From Leucobacter sp. UBA1945 (GTDB taxonomy: Bacteria; Actinomycetota; Actinomycetes; Actinomycetales; Microbacteriaceae), in assembly GCA_002336855.1 (NCBI GenBank), contig DDEV01000112.1, forward strand, positions 1-9,145: 9,145 nt of DNA. Direction: 5' to 3'. The number at the start of each line of letters is the position of its first letter. The first letter of the stretch is position 1. Position numbers and translations under genes: made by a program. Shown here piece by piece: positions 6,305 through 9,145 of this stretch. Under the pieces are notes generated by a model that had not been told where the DNA came from, did not search any database, and was given only the letters and a program-made list of their open reading frames with translations.

Positions 6305-7788
6305 GCGCTCACGCAGCACCCGACCACGACGCAGCTCAGCCGATCTACGACTGGCAGGGCTTCGGCTTCGAGACCCGACAGGTGCACGCAGGCGAGTACC
6401 CAGACAAAAACCACGGTCTGCGCGTGCCCCCCATTGCGCTCTCGGCCGGCTACCTGTTCGACGACTTCGACGATCAGGTGAACCGCTTCAACGGCAGCAT
6501 TCACTGGCGGGCCGAGAACGACGGCCCACGCGGCGAGGGCGAAGCCTTCTCCCCAAGTGAACATCGGGGCAGTGGCCCCGGAGCGGTTCACGGACAAGAC
6601 CGTGTCTTGTCCCCCAGTGAACACGCTCCTATTTACTCCCGCCAGGGAAACCCCTCAAACTGGGTCGCCGAAGAGCGCCTCGCCTCGCTCGAAGGCGGCA
6701 CGGTCGCCGTCGCCGTCGCGAGCGGCCAGGCCGCCATCAGCGCGGCCCTCTTCACGCTCGCGGGGCGAGGTGATCACCTCGTCTCGACGGCCTCGATCTA
6801 CGGCGGCACGCGGATCCTTTTCGGGCGCAGTTTCAAGCGCTTCGGCATCGATGTCGACTACGTCTGGAACGAGAACGACGACGCCGAGTGGGAGCGCGCG
6901 ATTCGTCCCGAGACCAAAGCGATCTACACCGAGACGGTGCCGAACCCGTGCAACGACGTGACCGACCTCAGACGCATCGCCGAGGTCGCCGCACGCCACA
7001 ACCTGCCGCTCGTCGTCGACAATACCGTCGGCACTCCCGCACTGATTCGCCCGTTCGAGCACGGCGCGAACATCGTCGTGCACTCGACCACGAAGTTTCT
7101 CACGGGCCACGGCTCGGCTGTCGGAGGCGCCATCATCGACGGCGGCAACTTCGACTGGGCGGCCGCAGAGGCAGCGGGTCGATCCTTTCCGCTGATCACA
7201 CAGTCGGCCAGGGCCGGCGTCGCACCGATGCTCGAACGCTTCGGCACCGGCGCCTACGCACGCGCGGCGCGAGAATCGGTGGTGAACGACATCGGACCGA
7301 CGCTCTCGCCGCTGCACGGTTTTCTGCTGCATCAGGGCATCGAGACCCTTTCGCTGCGCATGGAGCGTCACGTTGAATCGTCGATCAAGATCGCTCGTTG
7401 GCTCGAGGATCAGCCTGAAGTCGTCTCGGTCGACTATGCGGGCCTGCCCTCGAATGCCAGGTACGACATCGCCGTTCGCGATTACGGGGTCGACAACGAG
7501 GGCTACGGCCGCACCGGAAGCGTCTTCGGGGTCACCGTGCGCGGCGGCCTCGAGGGAGCACGCGCGTTCGTGAACGGGCTGCGCATCTTCTCGCGCATGA
7601 CCGGCATCGGCGATACGCGCTCGATGGTGCTGCACCCGCTCACTTCGACGCACTCATCGTTTGCCCCCGAGCTCAATGATCGGCTCGGCATCACGCCAGG
7701 GCTGCTGCGGCTCTCGGTCGGGCTCGAGAGTGCCGACGACCTGATTCGCGACCTGCGCGCCGCGCTCGATCGGGTGGCAGCACTGTAG
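6301..7788 (+). CDS. metY: O-acetylhomoserine sulfhydrylase / Cys-Met metabolism PLP enzyme, with in-frame palindromic insertion
   Basis: The protein belongs to the Cys/Met metabolism PLP family and most resembles MetY, which makes homocysteine from O-acetylhomoserine and sulfide in the cytoplasm. It opens with GFETRQVHAGEYPD and VPPIALSAGYLFDDFDD (to about residue 58), typical of this branch. Further on are YSRQGNP (112-118), the PLP-phosphate loop ASGQAA (140-145), the ring-stacking Tyr 167 (SIYGGT), Asp 240 (VDNTVGTP) and the Schiff-base Lys 265 (STTKFLTGHG). With 495 residues it is about 50 longer than usual members (about 430-445). The excess sits at about residues 66-110, directly before YSRQGNP, and is encoded by nested inverted repeats. 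In studied relatives that motif's Tyr and Arg reach the PLP phosphate of the neighbouring subunit, so the insertion abuts the active site. The reading frame is intact and no downstream decay is visible. Cystathionine gamma-synthase/lyase activity is a less likely alternative. Confidence 0.9.
   Translation: MSAHAAPDHDAAQPIYDWQGFGFETRQVHAGEYPDKNHGLRVPPIALSAGYLFDDFDDQVNRFNGSIHWRAENDGPRGEGEAFSPSEHRGSGPGAVHGQDRVLSPSEHAPIYSRQGNPSNWVAEERLASLEGGTVAVAVASGQAAISAALFTLAGRGDHLVSTASIYGGTRILFGRSFKRFGIDVDYVWNENDDAEWERAIRPETKAIYTETVPNPCNDVTDLRRIAEVAARHNLPLVVDNTVGTPALIRPFEHGANIVVHSTTKFLTGHGSAVGGAIIDGGNFDWAAAEAAGRSFPLITQSARAGVAPMLERFGTGAYARAARESVVNDIGPTLSPLHGFLLHQGIETLSLRMERHVESSIKIARWLEDQPEVVSVDYAGLPSNARYDIAVRDYGVDNEGYGRTGSVFGVTVRGGLEGARAFVNGLRIFSRMTGIGDTRSMVLHPLTSTHSSFAPELNDRLGITPGLLRLSVGLESADDLIRDLRAALDRVAAL
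6547..6623 (+). repeat. 17-bp direct repeat pair with 60-bp period (SPSEH peptide twice)
   Basis: The first unit is 6547-6563 and the second 6607-6623; they differ at two positions only. The 60-bp step is a multiple of three, so both copies are read in the same frame and give Ser-Pro-Ser-Glu-His at residues 84-88 and 104-108. Each copy carries GTGAAC, which can pair with the single GTTCAC at 6586-6591. Confidence 0.8.
6580..6629 (+). repeat. 50-nt hairpin, 21 base pairs, inside coding sequence
   Basis: The left arm runs GGAGCG (6580-6585), GTTCAC (6586-6591), GGACAAGAC (6592-6600). After a CGT loop (6601-6603) the right arm is GTCTTGTCC (6604-6612), a CCCA bulge, GTGAAC (6617-6622), a single A, and CGCTCC (6624-6629). 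All 21 positions pair as Watson-Crick bases. Pairing stops on both sides, which marks 6580 and 6629 as natural borders. Chance or codon constraint is an unlikely source for a structure of this length. Confidence 0.85.
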
Positions 7789-7792
7789 CTGC

Positions 7793-7806
7793 GCGAGAGG
7801 CCTCGC
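7793..7806. terminator. Small hairpin between convergent genes, possible bidirectional terminator
   Basis: GCGAG (7793-7797) and CTCGC (7802-7806) form a 5-bp stem with an AGGC loop. It fills most of the 18-bp gap between the metY-like stop and the helicase stop. It has no T-run on either side. The position is right for a shared terminator but the structure is weak. Confidence 0.3.
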
Positions 7807-9117
7807 CTACCGGCTCGCCGCGGGCAGAAAGTCTTCGAACGACGCGGGCTCGAACCCCAGCGCCTCGAACAGCTCGCGGGTGCGCTTCTGGCGGGTGCGC
7901 GGGATCACGGTGATCACGCTGCCAGCGCGCCCCACCCGGCCCGTTCGGCCCGCGCGATGCACGTAAGCCTTAGGGTCGTCGGGCGGGTCGGCTTGCAGCA
8001 CCAGATCGATGTCGTCGACGTGAATGCCGCGCGCCGCCACATCGGTCGCGACGAGCACGTCGGCTTTGCCAGCGGTGAACTTCTCGAGGTTGCGTTCGCG
8101 CCTGGCCTGGCTGAGATCGCCGTGCAGCGAGAGCGCGCGCAGTCCCGCGCCCGAGAGCAGCTCGGTCACCATCTCGGCATAGGCGCGGGTGCGGCAGAAC
8201 ACCACCGCGCGCCCCCCGCCGGCACCGTCGAAGCCGTCGCGCACCAGTTGCACGATCGCGTCGTCTTTGTGCTCGCGCAGCACGATGCACACTCGGTGCG
8301 TCACGTTGGGCTGCGGCTTCCAGTCGGCAACTTCGCCCGTCGAAGCACCGCCCTCACCCGCGATCTCGTGAATGGCGGGCCGAGGCATGAACTCGCGCAC
8401 CAAGCCGTCGACGCCGCGATCGAGCGTCGCAGAAAAGAGCAGCCGTTGCCCGCCGCGGCGGGTCTGTCGCAAGATGCGCTGCACCGGCTCGATAAAGCCG
8501 AGCTCGGCCATGTGGTCGGCCTCGTCGATCACCGTGATGGCGATCTGGCCGAGCGAGAGGTGCCCGCGCTTCGCAAGGTCTTCGATGCGTCCGGGGGTGC
8601 CGATTGCGATATCGACGCCGCGCTTCAGTGCGTGCAGTTGCGGCTCGAACGGCTGGCCACCGACGAACTGCCCGGTGAAGAGCCCTACAGCGCGAGCGAT
8701 CGGCTGCACCGTGCGGTCGATCTGCAGCGCCAGTTCTCGCGTCGGGGCGAGGATCAGCGCCTTCGGCGCACGCGCCGTGTGCTTCACCGGCCGCGCAGAG
8801 CGCTCACCGCGTTTCAGCTGTTCCTTCGGCTTCTCGTTCGGAAACGCCCCCTCGGCCCGCAGCTTCATCATGCGCTCGACGAGTGCTGCACCGAACGCGA
8901 TCGTCTTGCCCGACCCCGTGCGTGCACGGCCGAGCAGGTGGTGCCCCGCAAGCACATCGGGAATGGTCGCCGCCTGGATAGCGAACGGTTTCTCTGCTCC
9001 GAGCTCGCCGAGTGCTCGCACAATGTTGCCGCCGAGGCCGAGATCGCCCCAACTCAGCCCCGCGACGTCTTCGGGCCGAGTGCGCTTCGCCTCGAGCGGC
9101 GCGGGCATCGTCTGCAA
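7807..9117 (-). CDS. DEAD-box ATP-dependent RNA helicase (N-terminus possibly outside window)
   Basis: This cytoplasmic RNA helicase unwinds short duplexes in ribosome assembly or mRNA turnover. Numbered from a TTG at 9117, the core motifs appear in order. They are the Q-motif region with FAIQ (45-48), motif I ARTGSGKT (65-72), Ia PTRELALQ (125-132), GTPGR (173-177), II DEAD (198-201), III SAT (229-231), IV VVFCRT (305-310), V ATDVAARG (357-364) and VI HRAGRTGR (387-394). Between motifs I and Ia is a Lys/Arg-rich insert (about 91-117) absent from minimal cores. Only about 35 residues follow motif VI, so there is no long basic tail. The start is unresolved: TTG at 9117 and ATG at 9108 are both possible, but the frame stays open to the window edge, so the true N-terminus may lie beyond 9145. 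It is convergent with the metY-like gene. The RhlE/CsdA-like subgroup cannot be settled. Confidence 0.93.
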   Translation of the reverse strand: MQTMPAPLEAKRTRPEDVAGLSWGDLGLGGNIVRALGELGAEKPFAIQAATIPDVLAGHHLLGRARTGSGKTIAFGAALVERMMKLRAEGAFPNEKPKEQLKRGERSARPVKHTARAPKALILAPTRELALQIDRTVQPIARAVGLFTGQFVGGQPFEPQLHALKRGVDIAIGTPGRIEDLAKRGHLSLGQIAITVIDEADHMAELGFIEPVQRILRQTRRGGQRLLFSATLDRGVDGLVREFMPRPAIHEIAGEGGASTGEVADWKPQPNVTHRVCIVLREHKDDAIVQLVRDGFDGAGGGRAVVFCRTRAYAEMVTELLSGAGLRALSLHGDLSQARRERNLEKFTAGKADVLVATDVAARGIHVDDIDLVLQADPPDDPKAYVHRAGRTGRVGRAGSVITVIPRTRQKRTRELFEALGFEPASFEDFLPAASR

Positions 9118-9145
9118 CTGCGGCAGCGCTGGCGCGCCGTGCTGC

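Larger units (their letters stand above)
6497..6629. repeat. Composite palindromic element inserted in frame within the metY-like gene
   Basis: This stretch codes for residues absent from the usual family alignment and is built from paired repeats. The outermost pair is TTCACTGGCGG (6500-6510) against the reverse complement of 6611-6621, matching 10 of 11. Inside are GGGCC/GGCCC (6509-6513/6523-6527), CGGGGC/GCCCCG (6565-6570/6575-6580) and GTGAAC/GTTCAC (6557-6562/6586-6591). A large hairpin occupies 6580-6629. A 17-bp direct repeat (6547-6563 and 6607-6623, 15 of 17 identical) is spaced exactly 60 bp, so SPSEH is translated twice, 20 residues apart. There is no transposase and no stop codon. 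The exact borders are uncertain; no other copy occurs in the window. It resembles a MITE or a protein-coding palindromic element, or the scar of a larger insertion. Confidence 0.65.

Noticed and set aside
6497..6629. A CRISPR array or a complete insertion sequence inside the metY-like gene
   Set aside because: There are only two direct-repeat units with no regular spacer series, no cas genes, and no transposase frame in the block or nearby.
6497..6629. metY-like gene as a pseudogene disrupted by the insertion
   Set aside because: The frame stays open through the block and the rest of the protein keeps all expected PLP-binding residues with no stop or frameshift, so decay is not supported by the sequence.
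6655..7653. Minus-strand open frame of 332 codons inside the metY-like gene
   Set aside because: It mirrors a conserved PLP enzyme frame with intact motifs, shows no recognisable domain, and has no ribosome site of note.
1..9145. tRNA, rRNA or known riboswitch (for example a SAM riboswitch before the methionine genes)
   Set aside because: I saw no tRNA-like cloverleaf, rRNA segment or conserved riboswitch core. The 61-bp gap before 5045 is too short for a SAM-type element.

Overview
The window looks like a chromosomal segment of a high-GC Gram-positive bacterium (Actinomycetota), most likely from the Microbacteriaceae and possibly Leucobacter-like. That placement rests on strong G/C bias at third codon positions, the ftsH-hpt-tilS block next to ppa, and the general look of the proteins. 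No rRNA or tRNA gene is present to fix it, so the genus is a guess.

Layout. Positions 1-2590 (minus strand) hold tilS, hpt and the 5' part of ftsH, in that transcription order, with gaps of 52 and about 125 bp. This is a housekeeping block for tRNA-Ile decoding, purine salvage and membrane proteolysis. From 2704 the plus strand carries ppa (inorganic pyrophosphatase). It is followed by a large 51-nt stem-loop and then a SulP-family anion transporter with a STAS domain (3343-4983). Next come a MalY/PatB-type C-S lyase or aminotransferase (5045-6304) and an O-acetylhomoserine sulfhydrylase (metY-like, 6301-7788). These two overlap by 4 bp (ATGA). On the minus strand, convergent with them, is a DEAD-box RNA helicase (7807-9117) whose N-terminus may lie beyond the window. 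No gene-free stretch exceeds about 145 bp.

How the genes fit together. The lyase and the sulfhydrylase both lead to homocysteine, by transsulfuration and by direct sulfhydrylation respectively. The adjacent SulP transporter could bring in sulfate, so 3343-7788 may be a sulfur/methionine unit. The transporter's substrate is an inference; bicarbonate or another anion is equally compatible with the sequence.

The most unusual item is inside the metY-like gene. About 40-46 extra codons lie immediately before the conserved Tyr-Ser-Arg-x-Gly-Asn-Pro motif. This stretch (about 6497-6629) is made of nested inverted repeats, including a 50-nt hairpin with 21 base pairs, and a 17-bp direct repeat spaced exactly 60 bp. 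It reads through in frame, so it resembles a small palindromic mobile element inserted into a coding gene without breaking it, similar in principle to Rickettsia palindromic elements.
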